Shown: positions 11,585-24,681 of the stretch, piece after piece
Numbering within the stretch: position 1 is the first letter of the stretch
Layout of the letters: each line of letters begins with the position of its first letter
Assembly (NCBI RefSeq): GCF_051020765.1
Contig: NW_027469233.1
Coordinates: 1 to 64,000 of the forward strand
DNA: 64,000 bases
Reading direction: 5' to 3'
Source: Lasioglossum baleicum
Taxonomy: Eukaryota; Arthropoda; Insecta; Hymenoptera; Halictidae
Notes under the pieces: model-generated
Seen by the model: only the letters and a program-made list of their open reading frames with translations
Database searches by the model: none
What the model was told of the DNA's origin: nothing
Made by a program: the position numbers and the translations under genes

Positions 11585-12123
11585 ATGCGTTATGCGTTAT
11601 GCGTTATGCGTTATGCGTTATGCGTTATGCGTTATGCGTTATGCGTTATGCGTTATGCGTTATGCGTTATGCGTTATGCGTTATGCGTTATGCGTTATGC
11701 GTTATGCGTTATGCGTTATGCGTTATGCGTTATGCGTTATGCGTTATGCGTTATGCGTTATGCGTTATGCGTTATGCGTTATGCGTTATGCGTTATGCGT
11801 TATGCGTTATGCGTTATGCGTTATGCGTTATGCGTTATGCGTTATGCGTTATGCGTTATGCGTTATGCGTTATGCGTTATGCGTTATGCGTTATGCGTTA
11901 TGCGTTATGCGTTATGCGTTATGCGTTATGCGTTATGCGTTATGCGTTATGCGTTATGCGTTATGCGTTATGCGTTATGCGTTATGCGTTATGCGTTATG
12001 CGTTATGCGTTATGCGTTATGCGTTATGCGTTATGCGTTATGCGTTATGCGTTATGCGTTATGCGTTATGCGTTATGCGTTATGCGTTATGCGTTATGCG
12101 TTATGCGTTATGCGTTATGCGTT
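11585..12123 (+). repeat. Pure canonical run, 77 units
   Basis: 539 bp without a variant unit, leading into module D at 12124. Confidence 0.92.
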
Positions 12124-13432
12124 ATCCGTTATGCGTTATGCGATATGCGTTATTCGTTATGCGTTATGCGTTATGCGTTATGCGTTATGCGTTATCCGTT
12201 ATCCGTTATGCGTTACGCGTTACGCGTTATGGGTTATGCGTTATGCGTTATCCGTTATGCTTTACGCGTTATGCGTTATGCGTTATGCGTTATGCGTCAT
12301 GCGTTATCCGTTATGCGTTATGCGTTATGCGTTATGCGTTATGCGTTATGCGTTATGCGTTATGCGTTATGCGTTATGCGTTATGCGTTATGCGTTATGC
12401 GTTATGCGTTATGCGTTATGCGTTATGCGTTATGCGTTATGCGTTATGCGTTATGCGTTATGCGTTATGCGTTATGCGTTATGCGTTATGCGTTATGCGT
12501 TACGCGTTATGCGTTATGCGTTACGCGTTATGCGTTACGCGTTATGCGTTATGCGTTATGCGTTATGCGTTATGCGTTATGCGTTATGCGTTATGCGTTA
12601 TGCGTTATGCGTTATCCGTTATGCGTTATGCGATATGCGTTATTCGTTATGCGTTATGCGTTATGCGTTATGCGTTATGCGTTATCCGTTATCCGTTATG
12701 CGTTACGCGTTACGCGTTATGGGTTATGCGTTATGCGTTATGCGTTATGCGTTATGCGTTATGCGTTATGCGTTATGCGTTATGCGTTATGCGTTATCCG
12801 TTATGCGTTATGCGATATGCGTTATTCGTTATGCGTTATGCGTTATGCGTTATGCGTTATGCGTTATCCGTTATCCGTTATGCGTTACGCGTTACGCGTT
12901 ATGGGTTATGCGTTATGCGTTATCCGTTATGCGTTACGCGTTACGCGTTATGGGTTATGCGTTATGCGTTATCCGTTATGCTTTACGCGTTATGCGTTAT
13001 GCGTTATGCGTTATGCGTCATGCGTTATCCGTTATGCGTTATGCGTTATGCGTTATGCGTTATGCGTTATGCGTTATGCGTTATGCGTTATGCGTTATGC
13101 GTTATGCGTTATGCGTTATGCGTTATGCGTTATGCGTTATGCGTTATGCGTTATGCGTTATGCGTTATGCGTTAAGCGTTATGCGTTATGCGTTATGCGT
13201 TATGCGTTATGCGTTATGCGTTATGCGATATGCGTTATGCGTTATGCGTTATGCGTTATGCGTTACGCGTTATGCGTTACGCGTTATGCGTTATGCGTTA
13301 TGCGTTATGCGTTATGCGTTATGCGTTATGCGTTATTCGTTATGCGTTATGCGTTATGCGTTATGCGTTATGCGTTATGCGTTATGCGATGTGCGTTATG
13401 CGTTATGCGTTATGCGTTATGCGTTATGCGTT
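12124..13432 (+). repeat. Module D, copy 2
   Basis: Same order of ATCCGTT, ATGCGAT, ATTCGTT, ACGCGTT, ATGGGTT, ATGCTTT and ATGCGTC as copy 1, with 1309 bp to B. It ends with ATGCGAT followed by GTGCGTT just before AAGGATT. Confidence 0.9.
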
Positions 13433-13901
13433 AAGGATTATGACTTTTTCATTGAGCGTTATGCGTTATGACTTTTCCATTGAGCGTTATGCGTTATGCG
13501 TTATGCGTTATGCGTTATGCGTTATGCGTTAAGCATTATGACTTTTTCATTGAGCGTTATGCGTTATGACTTTTCCATTGAGCGTTATGCGTTATTCGTT
13601 ATGGGTTATGCGTTATGCGTTATGGGTTATGCGTTATGCGTTATGCGTTATGCGTTATGCGTTATGCGTTATGCATTATGCGTTATGCGTTATCCGTTAT
13701 GCGTTATGCGTTATGCGTAATGCGTTATGAGTAATGTGTCATGCGTTATCCGTTATGCGTTACGCGTTACGCGTTATGCGTTACGCGTTATGCGTTATCC
13801 GTTATGCTTTACGCGTTATGCGTTATGCGTTATGCGTTATGCGTCATGCGTTATCCGTTATGCGTTATGCGTTATGCGTTATGCGTTATGCGTTATCCGT
13901 T
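13433..13901 (+). repeat. Module B-C, copy 2 (469 bp)
   Basis: AAGGATT at 13433, ATGAGTA at 13727 and the last ATCCGTT at 13895. All internal spacings equal copy 1, and by eye the sequence is identical. Confidence 0.94.
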
Positions 13902-15049
13902 ATGCGTTATGCGTTATGCGTTATGCGTTATGCGTTATGCGTTATGCGTTATGCGTTATGCGTTATGCGTTATGCGTTATGCGTTATGCGTTATGCGTTA
14001 TGCGTTATGCGTTATGCGTTATGCGTTATGCGTTATGCGTTATGCGTTATGCGTTATGCGTTATGCGTTATGCGTTATGCGTTATGCGTTATGCGTTATG
14101 CGTTATGCGTTATGCGTTATGCGTTATGCGTTATGCGTTATGCGTTATGCGTTATGCGTTATGCGTTATGCGTTATGCGTTATGCGTTATGCGTTATGCG
14201 TTATGCGTTATGCGTTATGCGTTATGCGTTATGCGTTATGCGTTATGCGTTATGCGTTATGCGTTATGCGTTATGCGTTATGCGTTATGCGTTATGCGTT
14301 ATGCGTTATGCGTTATGCGTTATGCGTTATGCTTTATGCGTTATGCGTTATGCGTTATGCGTTATGCGTTATGCGTTATGCGTTATGCGTTATGCGTTAT
14401 GCGTTATGCGTTATGCGTTATGCGTTATGCGTTATGCGTTATGCGTTATGCCTTATGCCTTATGCGTTATGCGTTATGCGTTATGCGTTATGCGTTATGC
14501 GTTATGCGTTATGCGTTATGCGTTATGCGTTATGCGTTATGCGTTATGCGTTATGCGTTATGCGTTATGCGTTATGCGTTATGCGTTATGCGTTATGCGT
14601 TATGCGTTATGCGTTATGCGTTATGCGTTATGCGTTATACGTTATGCGATATGCGTTATGCGTTATGCGATATGCGTTATGCGTTATGTGTTATGCGTTA
14701 TGCGTTATGCGTTATGCGTTATGTGTTATGCGTTAAGCGTTATGCGTTATGCGATATGCGTTATTCGTTATGCGTTATGCGTTATGCGTTATGCGTTATG
14801 CGTTATGCGTTATGCGTTATGCGTTATGCGTTATGCGTTATGCGTTATGCGTTATGCGTTATGCGTTATGCGTTATGCGTTATGCGTTATGCGTTATGCG
14901 TTATGCGTTATGCGTTATGCGTTATGCCTTATGCGTTATGCGTTATGCGTTATGCGTTATGCGTTATGCGTTATGCGTTATGCGTTATGCGTTATGCGTT
15001 ATGCGTTATGCGTTATGCGTTATGCGTTATGCGTTATGCGTTATGCGTT
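13902..15049 (+). repeat. Run, ATGCTTT, ATGCCTT pair and H module
   Basis: A pure run reaches ATGCTTT at 14329. After an ATGCCTT pair near 14449, an H module starts at 14637: ATACGTT, then ATGCGAT twice, ATGTGTT twice, AAGCGTT, ATGCGAT and ATTCGTT. A further pure stretch leads to ACGCGTT at 15050. Only one H is present here, against three after later B-C copies. Confidence 0.87.
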
Positions 15050-15987
15050 ACGCGTTATGCGTTATGCGTTACGCGTTATGCGTTATGCGTTATGCGTTAT
15101 GCGTTATGCGTTATGCGTTATGCGTTATGCGTTATGCGTTATGCGTTATGCGTTATCCGTTATGCGTTATGCGATATGCGTTATTCGTTATGCGTTATGC
15201 GTTATGCGTTATGCGTTATGCGTTATGCGTTATCCGTTATCCGTTATGCGTTACGCGTTACGCGTTATGGGTTATGCGTTATGCGTTATGCGTTATGCGT
15301 TATGCGTTATGCGTTATGCGTTATGCGTTATGCGTTATGCGTTATCCGTTATGCGTTATGCGATATGCGTTATTCGTTATGCGTTATGCGTTATGCGTTA
15401 TGCGTTATGCGTTATCCGTTATCCGTTATGCGTTACGCGTTACGCGTTATGGGTTATGCGTTATGCGTTATCCGTTATGCGTTACGCGTTACGCGTTATG
15501 GGTTATGCGTTATGCGTTATCCGTTATGCTTTACGCGTTATGCGTTATGCGTTATGCGTTATGCGTCATGCGTTATCCGTTATGCGTTATGCGTTATGCG
15601 TTATGCGTTATGCGTTATGCGTTATGCGTTATGCGTTATGCGTTATGCGTTATGCGTTATGCGTTATGCGTTATGCGTTATGCGTTATGCGTTATGCGTT
15701 ATGCGTTATGCGTTATGCGTTATGCGTTAAGCGTTATGCGTTATGCGTTATGCGTTATGCGTTATGCGTTATGCGTTATGCGATATGCGTTATGCGTTAT
15801 GCGTTATGCGTTATGCGTTACGCGTTATGCGTTACGCGTTATGCGTTATGCGTTATGCGTTATGCGTTATGCGTTATGCGTTATGCGTTATTCGTTATGC
15901 GTTATGCGTTATGCGTTATGCGTTATGCGTTATGCGTTATGCGATGTGCGTTATGCGTTATGCGTTATGCGTTATGCGTTATGCGTT
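15050..15987 (+). repeat. Module D, shortened copy 3
   Basis: Begins at ACGCGTT (15050) with ATCCGTT at 15155, so it lacks the first D segment found in copies 1 and 2. From there to B the order is the same. Confidence 0.86.
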
Positions 15988-16456
15988 AAGGATTATGACT
16001 TTTTCATTGAGCGTTATGCGTTATGACTTTTCCATTGAGCGTTATGCGTTATGCGTTATGCGTTATGCGTTATGCGTTATGCGTTAAGCATTATGACTTT
16101 TTCATTGAGCGTTATGCGTTATGACTTTTCCATTGAGCGTTATGCGTTATTCGTTATGGGTTATGCGTTATGCGTTATGGGTTATGCGTTATGCGTTATG
16201 CGTTATGCGTTATGCGTTATGCGTTATGCATTATGCGTTATGCGTTATCCGTTATGCGTTATGCGTTATGCGTAATGCGTTATGAGTAATGTGTCATGCG
16301 TTATCCGTTATGCGTTACGCGTTACGCGTTATGCGTTACGCGTTATGCGTTATCCGTTATGCTTTACGCGTTATGCGTTATGCGTTATGCGTTATGCGTC
16401 ATGCGTTATCCGTTATGCGTTATGCGTTATGCGTTATGCGTTATGCGTTATCCGTT
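15988..16456 (+). repeat. Module B-C, copy 3 (469 bp)
   Basis: AAGGATT at 15988, ATGAGTA at 16282 and the last ATCCGTT at 16450. Same spacing as copies 1 and 2, and only 2555 bp (365 units) after copy 2. Confidence 0.94.
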
Positions 16457-18878
16457 ATGCGTTATGCGTTATGCGTTATGCGTTATGCGTTATGCGTTAT
16501 GCGTTATGCGTTATGCGTTATGCGTTATGCGTTATGCGTTATGCGTTATGCGTTATGCGTTATGCGTTATGCGTTATGCGTTATGCGTTATGCGTTATGC
16601 GTTATGCGTTATGCGTTATGCGTTATGCGTTATGCGTTATGCGTTATGCGTTATGCGTTATGCGTTATGCGTTATGCGTTATGCGTTATGCGTTATGCGT
16701 TATGCGTTATGCGTTATGCGTTATGCGTTATGCGTTATGCGTTATGCGTTATGCGTTATGCGTTATGCGTTATGCGTTATGCGTTATGCGTTATGCGTTA
16801 TGCGTTATGCGTTATGCGTTATGCGTTATGCGTTATGCGTTATGCGTTATGCGTTATGCGTTATGCGTTATGCTTTATGCGTTATGCGTTATGCGTTATG
16901 CGTTATGCGTTATGCGTTATGCGTTATGCGTTATGCGTTATGCGTTATGCGTTATGCGTTATGCGTTATGCGTTATGCGTTATGCGTTATGCGTTATGCC
17001 TTATGCCTTATGCGTTATGCGTTATGCGTTATGCGTTATGCGTTATGCGTTATGCGTTATGCGTTATGCGTTATGCGTTATGCGTTATGCGTTATGCGTT
17101 ATGCGTTATGCGTTATGCGTTATGCGTTATGCGTTATGCGTTATGCGTTATGCGTTATGCGTTATGCGTTATGCGTTATGCGTTATGCGTTATACGTTAT
17201 GCGATATGCGTTATGCGTTATGCGATATGCGTTATGCGTTATGTGTTATGCGTTATGCGTTATGCGTTATGCGTTATGTGTTATGCGTTAAGCGTTATGC
17301 GTTATGCGATATGCGTTATTCGTTATGCGTTATGCGTTATGCGTTATGCGTTATGCGTTATGCGTTATGCGTTATGCGTTATGCGTTATGCGTTATGCGT
17401 TATGCGTTATGCGTTATGCGTTATGCGTTATGCGTTATGCGTTATGCGTTATGCGTTATGCGTTATGCGTTATGCGTTATGCCTTATGCGTTATGCGTTA
17501 TGCGTTATGCGTTATGCGTTATGCGTTATGCGTTATGCGTTATGCGTTATGCGTTATGCGTTATGCGTTATGCGTTATGCGTTATGCGTTATGCGTTATG
17601 CGTTATGCTTTATGCGTTATGCGTTATGCGTTATGCGTTATGCGTTATGCGTTATGCGTTATGCGTTATGCGTTATGCGTTATGCGTTATGCGTTATGCG
17701 TTATGCGTTATGCGTTATGCGTTATGCGTTATGCGTTATGCGTTATGCGTTATGCGTTATGCGTTATGCGTTATGCGTTATGCGTTATGCGTTATGCGTT
17801 ATGCCTTATGTGTTATGCGTTATGCGTTATGCGTTATGCGTTATGCGCCATGCGTTATCCGTTATGCGTTATCCGTTATGCGTTACGCGTTATGCGTTAT
17901 GCGTTATGCGTTATGCGTTAAGCGTTATACGTTATGCGATATGCGTTATGTGTTATGCGTTATGCGTTATGCGTTATGCGTTATGCGTTATGCGTTATGC
18001 GTTATGCGTAATGCGTTATGCGTTATGCGTTATGCGTTATGCGTTATGCGTTATGCGTTATGCGTTATGCGTCATGCGTTATGCGTTATGCGTTCTGCGT
18101 TATGCGTCATGCGTTATGCGTTATGCGTTCTGCGTTATGCGTTATGCGTTATGCGTTATGCGTTATGCGTTATGCGTTATGCGTTATGCGTTATGCGTTA
18201 TGCGTTATGCGTTATGCGTTATGCGTTATGCGTTATGCGTTATGCGTTATGCGTTATGCCTTATGCGTTATGCGTTATGCGTTATGCGTTATGCGTTATG
18301 CGTTATGCGTTATGCGTTATGCGTTATGCGTTATGCGTTATGCGTTATGCGTTATGCGTTATGCGTTATGCGTTATGCGTTATGCGTTATGCGTTATGCT
18401 TTATGCGTTATGCGTTATGCGTTATGCGTTATGCGTTATGCGTTATGCGTTATGCGTTATGCGTTATGCGTTATGCGTTATGCGTTATGCGTTATGCGTT
18501 ATGCGTTATGCGTTATGCGTTATGCGTTATGCGTTATGCGTTATGCGTTATGCGTTATGCGTTATGCGTTATGCGTTATGCGTTATGCGTTATGCGTTAT
18601 GCCTTATGCCTTATGCGTTATGCGTTATGCGTTATGCGTTATGCGTTATGCGTTATGCGTTATGCGTTATGCGTTATGCGCCATGCGTTATCCGTTATGC
18701 GTTATCCGTTATGCGTTACGCGTTATGCGTTATGCGTTATGCGTTATGCGTTATGCGTTAAGCGTTATACGTTATGCGATATGCGTTATGCGTTATGTGT
18801 TATGCGTTATGCGTTATGCGTTATGCGTTATGTGTTATGCGTTATGCGTTATGCGTTATGCGTTATGCGTTATGCGTT
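16457..18878 (+). repeat. Run, H module and E/F block
   Basis: ATGCTTT at 16870, an ATGCCTT pair near 16999 and H at 17192 as after copy 2. The order then switches to the A-zone type: E at 17843 and 18676, an F pair at 18067, ATGCGTA near 18004, and ATGCTTT and ATGCCTT markers. It ends at AAGCGTT (18879). The switch implies recombination between two HOR families. Confidence 0.85.
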
Positions 18879-20229
18879 AAGCGTTATGCGTTGTGCGATA
18901 TGCGTTATTCGTTATGCGTTATGCGTTATGCGTCATGCGTTATGCGTTATGCGTTCTGCGTTATGCGTCATGCGTTATGCGTTATGCGTTATGCGTTATG
19001 CGTTATGCGTTATGCGTTATGCGTTATGCGTTATGCGTTATGCGTTATGCGTTATGCGTTATGCGTTATGCGTTATGCGTTATGCGTTATGCGTTATGCG
19101 TTATGCGTTATGCGTTATGCGTTATGCGTTATGCGTTATGCGTTATGCGTTATGCGTTATGCGTTATGCGTTATGCGTTATGCGTTATGCGTTATGCGTT
19201 ATGCGTTATGCGTTATGCGTTATGCGTTATGCGTTATGCGTTATGCGTTATGCGTTATGCGTTATGCGTTATGCGTTATGCGTTATGCGTTATGCGTTAT
19301 GCGTTATGCGTTATGCGTTATGCGTTATGCGTTATGCGTTATGCGTTATGCGTTATGCGTTATGCGTTATGCGTTATGCGTTATGCGTTATGCGTTATGC
19401 GTTATGCGTTATGCGTTATGCGTTATGCGTTATGCGTTATGCGTTATGCGTTATGCGTTATGCGTTATGCGTTATGCGTTATGCGTTATGCGTTAAGCGT
19501 TATGCGTTGTGCGATATGCGTTATTCGTTATGCGTTATGCGTTATGCGTCATGCGTTATGCGTTATGCGTTCTGCGTTATGCGTCATGCGTTATGCGTTA
19601 TGCGTTATGCGTTATGCGTTATGCGTTATGCGTTATGCGTTATGCGTTATGCGTTATGCGTTATGCGTTATGCGTTATGCGTTATGCGTTATGCGTTATG
19701 CGTTATGCGTTATGCGTTATGCGTTATGCGTTATGCGTTATGCGTTATGCGTTATGCGTTATGCGTTATGCGTTATGCGTTATGCGTTATGCGTTATGCG
19801 TTATGCGTTATGCGTTATGCGTTATGCGTTATGCGTTATGCGTTATGCGTTATGCGTTATGCGTTATGCGTTATGCGTTATGCGTTATGCGTTATGCGTT
19901 ATGCGTTATGCGTTATGCGTTATGCGTTATGCGTTATGCGTTATGCGTTATGCGTTATGCGTTATGCGTTATGCGTTATGCGTTATGCGTTATGCGTTAT
20001 GCGTTATGCGTTATGCGTTATGCGTTATGCGTTATGCGTTATGCGTTATGCGTTATGCGTTATGCGTTATGCGTTATGCGTTATGCGTTATGCGTTATGC
20101 GTTATGCGTTATGCGTTATGCGTTATGCGTTATGCGTTATGCGTTATGCGTTATGCGTTATGCGTTATGCGTTATGCGTTATGCGTTATGCGTTATGCGT
20201 TATGCGTTATGCGTTATGCGTTATGCGTT
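18879..20229 (+). repeat. Tandem duplication, period 616 bp
   Basis: AAGCGTT at 18879 and again at 19495, exactly 616 bp (88 units) apart. Each is followed by GTGCGAT, ATTCGTT, ATGCGTC, CTGCGTT (18956 and 19572) and ATGCGTC (18963 and 19579), then a long pure run. The runs differ: 75 units (18970-19494) and 92 units (19586-20229). Confidence 0.92.
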
Positions 20230-21559
20230 ATCCGTTATGCGTTATGCGATATGCGTTATTCGTTATGCGTTATGCGTTATGCGTTATGCGTTATGCGTTA
20301 TCCGTTATCCGTTATGCGTTACGCGTTACGCGTTATGGGTTATGCGTTATGCGTTATCCGTTATGCTTTACGCGTTATGCGTTATGCGTTATGCGTTATG
20401 CGTCATGCGTTATCCGTTATGCGTTATGCGTTATGCGTTATGCGTTATGCGTTATGCGTTATGCGTTATGCGTTATGCGTTATGCGTTATGCGTTATGCG
20501 TTATGCGTTATGCGTTATGCGTTATGCGTTATGCGTTATGCGTTATGCGTTATGCGTTATGCGTTATGCGTTATGCGTTATGCGTTATGCGTTATGCGTT
20601 ATGCGTTATGCGTTATGCGTTATGCGTTATGCGTTACGCGTTATGCGTTATGCGTTACGCGTTATGCGTTACGCGTTATGCGTTATGCGTTATGCGTTAT
20701 GCGTTATGCGTTATGCGTTATGCGTTATGCGTTATGCGTTATCCGTTATGCGTTATGCGATATGCGTTATTCGTTATGCGTTATGCGTTATGCGTTATGC
20801 GTTATGCGTTATCCGTTATCCGTTATGCGTTACGCGTTACGCGTTATGGGTTATGCGTTATGCGTTATGCGTTATGCGTTATGCGTTATGCGTTATGCGT
20901 TATGCGTTATGCGTTATGCGTTATCCGTTATGCGTTATGCGATATGCGTTATTCGTTATGCGTTATGCGTTATGCGTTATGCGTTATGCGTTATCCGTTA
21001 TCCGTTATGCGTTACGCGTTACGCGTTATGGGTTATGCGTTATGCGTTATCCGTTATGCGTTACGCGTTACGCGTTATGGGTTATGCGTTATGCGTTATC
21101 CGTTATGCTTTACGCGTTATGCGTTATGCGTTATGCGTTATGCGTCATGCGTTATCCGTTATGCGTTATGCGTTATGCGTTATGCGTTATGCGTTATGCG
21201 TTATGCGTTATGCGTTATGCGTTATGCGTTATGCGTTATGCGTTATGCGTTATGCGTTATGCGTTATGCGTTATGCGTTATGCGTTATGCGTTATGCGTT
21301 AAGCGTTATGGGTTATGCGTTATGCGTTATGCGTTATGCGTTATGCGTTATGCGATATGCGTTATGCGTTATGCGTTATGCGTTATGCGTTATGCGTTAC
21401 GCGTTATGCGTTACGCGTTATGCGTTATGCGTTATGCGTTATGCGTTATGCGTTATGCGTTATTCGTTATGCGTTATGCGTTATGCGTTATGCGTTATGC
21501 GTTATGCGTTATGCGATGTGCGTTATGCGTTATGCGTTATGCGTTATGCGTTATGCGTT
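20230..21559 (+). repeat. Module D, copy 4
   Basis: Full D order with 1330 bp to B, the longest of the four full copies. The extra length comes from whole extra canonical units. Confidence 0.9.
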
Positions 21560-22028
21560 AAGGATTATGACTTTTTCATTGAGCGTTATGCGTTATGACT
21601 TTTCCATTGAGCGTTATGCGTTATGCGTTATGCGTTATGCGTTATGCGTTATGCGTTAAGCATTATGACTTTTTCATTGAGCGTTATGCGTTATGACTTT
21701 TCCATTGAGCGTTATGCGTTATTCGTTATGGGTTATGCGTTATGCGTTATGGGTTATGCGTTATGCGTTATGCGTTATGCGTTATGCGTTATGCGTTATG
21801 CATTATGCGTTATGCGTTATCCGTTATGCGTTATGCGTTATGCGTAATGCGTTATGAGTAATGTGTCATGCGTTATCCGTTATGCGTTACGCGTTACGCG
21901 TTATGCGTTACGCGTTATGCGTTATCCGTTATGCTTTACGCGTTATGCGTTATGCGTTATGCGTTATGCGTCATGCGTTATCCGTTATGCGTTATGCGTT
22001 ATGCGTTATGCGTTATGCGTTATCCGTT
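21560..22028 (+). repeat. Module B-C, copy 4 (469 bp)
   Basis: AAGGATT at 21560, ATGAGTA at 21854 and the last ATCCGTT at 22022. Spacing is identical to copies 1-3. It opens the first copy of the 5.85-kb segmental duplication. Confidence 0.94.
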
Positions 22029-24681
22029 ATGCGTTATGCGTTATGCGTTATGCGTTATGCGTTATGCGTTATGCGTTATGCGTTATGCGTTATGCGTTAT
22101 GCGTTATGCGTTATGCGTTATGCGTTATGCGTTATGCGTTATGCGTTATGCGTTATGCGTTATGCGTTATGCGTTATGCGTTATGCGTTATGCGTTATGC
22201 GTTATGCGTTATGCGTTATGCGTTATGCGTTATGCGTTATGCGTTATGCGTTATGCGTTATGCGTTATGCGTTATGCGTTATGCGTTATGCGTTATGCGT
22301 TATGCGTTATGCGTTATGCGTTATGCGTTATGCGTTATGCGTTATGCGTTATGCGTTATGCGTTATGCGTTATGCGTTATGCGTTATGCTTTATGCGTTA
22401 TGCGTTATGCGTTATGCGTTATGCGTTATGCGTTATGCGTTATGCGTTATGCGTTATGCGTTATGCGTTATGCGTTATGCGTTATGCGTTATGCCTTATG
22501 CCTTATGCGTTATGCGTTATGCGTTATGCGTTATGCGTTATGCGTTATGCGTTATGCGTTATGCGTTATGCGTTATGCGTTATGCGTTATGCGTTATGCG
22601 TTATGCGTTATGCGTTATGCGTTATGCGTTATGCGTTATGCGTTATGCGTTATGCGTTATGCGTTATGCGTTATGCGTTATGCGTTATGCGTTATGCGTT
22701 AAGCGTTATGCGTTATGCGTTATGCGTTATGCGTTATGCGTTATGCGTTATGCGTTATGCGTTATGCGTTATGCGTTATGCGTTATACGTTATGCGATAT
22801 GCGTTATGCGTTATGCGATATGCGTTATGCGTTATGTGTTATGCGTTATGCGTTATGCGTTATGCGTTATGTGTTATGCGTTAAGCGTTATGCGTTATGC
22901 GATATGCGTTATTCGTTATGCGTTATGCGTTATGCGTTATGCGTTATGCGTTATGCGTTATGCGTTATGCGTTATGCGTTATGCGTTATGCGTTATGCGT
23001 TATGCGTTATGCGTTATGCGTTATGCGTTATGCGTTATGCGTTATGCGTTATGCGTTATGCCTTATGCCTTATGCGTTATGCGTTATGCGTTATGCGTTA
23101 TGCGTTATGCGTTATGCGTTATGCGTTATGCGTTATGCGTTATGCGTTATGCGTTATGCGTTATGCGTTATGCGTTATGCGTTATGCGTTATGCGTTATG
23201 CGTTATGCGTTATGCGTTATGCGTTATGCGTTATGCGTTATGCGTTATGCGTTATGCGTTAAGCGTTATGCGTTATGCGTTATGCGTTATGCGTTATGCG
23301 TTATGCGTTATGCGTTATGCGTTATGCGTTATGCGTTATGCGTTATGCGTTATGCGTTATACGTTATGCGATATGCGTTATGCGTTATGCGATATGCGTT
23401 ATGCGTTATGTGTTATGCGTTATGCGTTATGCGTTATGCGTTATGTGTTATGCGTTAAGCGTTATGCGTTATGCGATATGCGTTATTCGTTATGCGTTAT
23501 GCGTTATGCGTTATGCGTTATGCGTTATGCGTTATGCGTTATGCGTTATGCGTTATGCGTTATGCGTTATGCGTTATGCGTTATGCGTTATGCGTTATGC
23601 GTTATGCGTTATGCGTTATGCGTTATGCGTTATGCGTTATGCGTTATGCGTTATGCGTTATGCGTTATGCGTTATGCGTTATGCGTTATGCGTTATGCGT
23701 TATGCGTTATGCGTTATGCGTTATGCGTTATGCGTTATGCGTTATGCGTTATGCGTTATGCGTTATGCGTTATGCGTTATGCGTTATGCGTTATGCGTTA
23801 TGCGTTATGCGTTATGCGTTATGCGTTATGCGTTATGCGTTATGCGTTATGCGTTATGCGTTATGCGTTATGCGTTATGCGTTATGCGTTATGCGTTATG
23901 CGTTATGCGTTATGCGTTATGCGTTATGCCTTATGCCTTATGCGTTATGCGTTATGCGTTATGCGTTATGCGTTATGCGTTATGCGTTATGCGTTATGCG
24001 TTATGCGTTATGCGTTATGCGTTATGCGTTATGCGTTATGCGTTATGCGTTATGCGTTATGCGTTATGCGTTATGCGTTATGCGTTATGCGTTATGCGTT
24101 ATGCGTTATGCGTTATGCGTTATGCGTTATGCGTTATGCGTTATGCGTTAAGCGTTATGCGTTATGCGTTATGCGTTATGCGTTATGCGTTATGCGTTAT
24201 GCGTTATGCGTTATGCGTTATGCGTTATGCGTTATGCGTTATGCGTTATATGTTATGCGATATGCGTTATGCGTTATGCGATATGCGTTATGCGTTATGT
24301 GTTATGCGTTATGCGTTATGCGTTATGCGTTATGTGTTATGCGTTAAGCGTTATGCGTTATGCGATATGCGTTATTCGTTATGCGTTATGCGTTATGCGT
24401 TATGCGTTATGCGTTATGCGTTATGCGTTATGCGTTATGCGTTATGCGTTATGCGTTATGCGTTATGCGTTATGCGTTATGCCTTATGCCTTATGCGTTA
24501 TGCGTTATGCGTTATGCGTTATGCGTTATGCGTTATGCGTTATGCGTTATGCGCCATGCGTTATCCGTTATGCGTTATCCGTTATGCGTTACGCGTTATG
24601 CGTTATGCGTTATGCGTTATGCGTTATGCGTTATGCGTTATGCGTTATGCGTTATGCGTTATGCGTTATGCGTTATGCCTT
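22029..24681 (+). repeat. H triplet 1 with E module
   Basis: ATGCTTT at 22386 and an ATGCCTT pair near 22493, then three H modules at 22785 (ATACGTT), 23359 (ATACGTT) and 24248 (ATATGTT). Pure runs separate them, including 23492-23925 (62 units), with an ATGCCTT pair at 23926. A pair near 24479, E at 24549 and a single ATGCCTT at 24675 close the block. The same sequence of parts recurs at 28217-30594. Confidence 0.9.
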
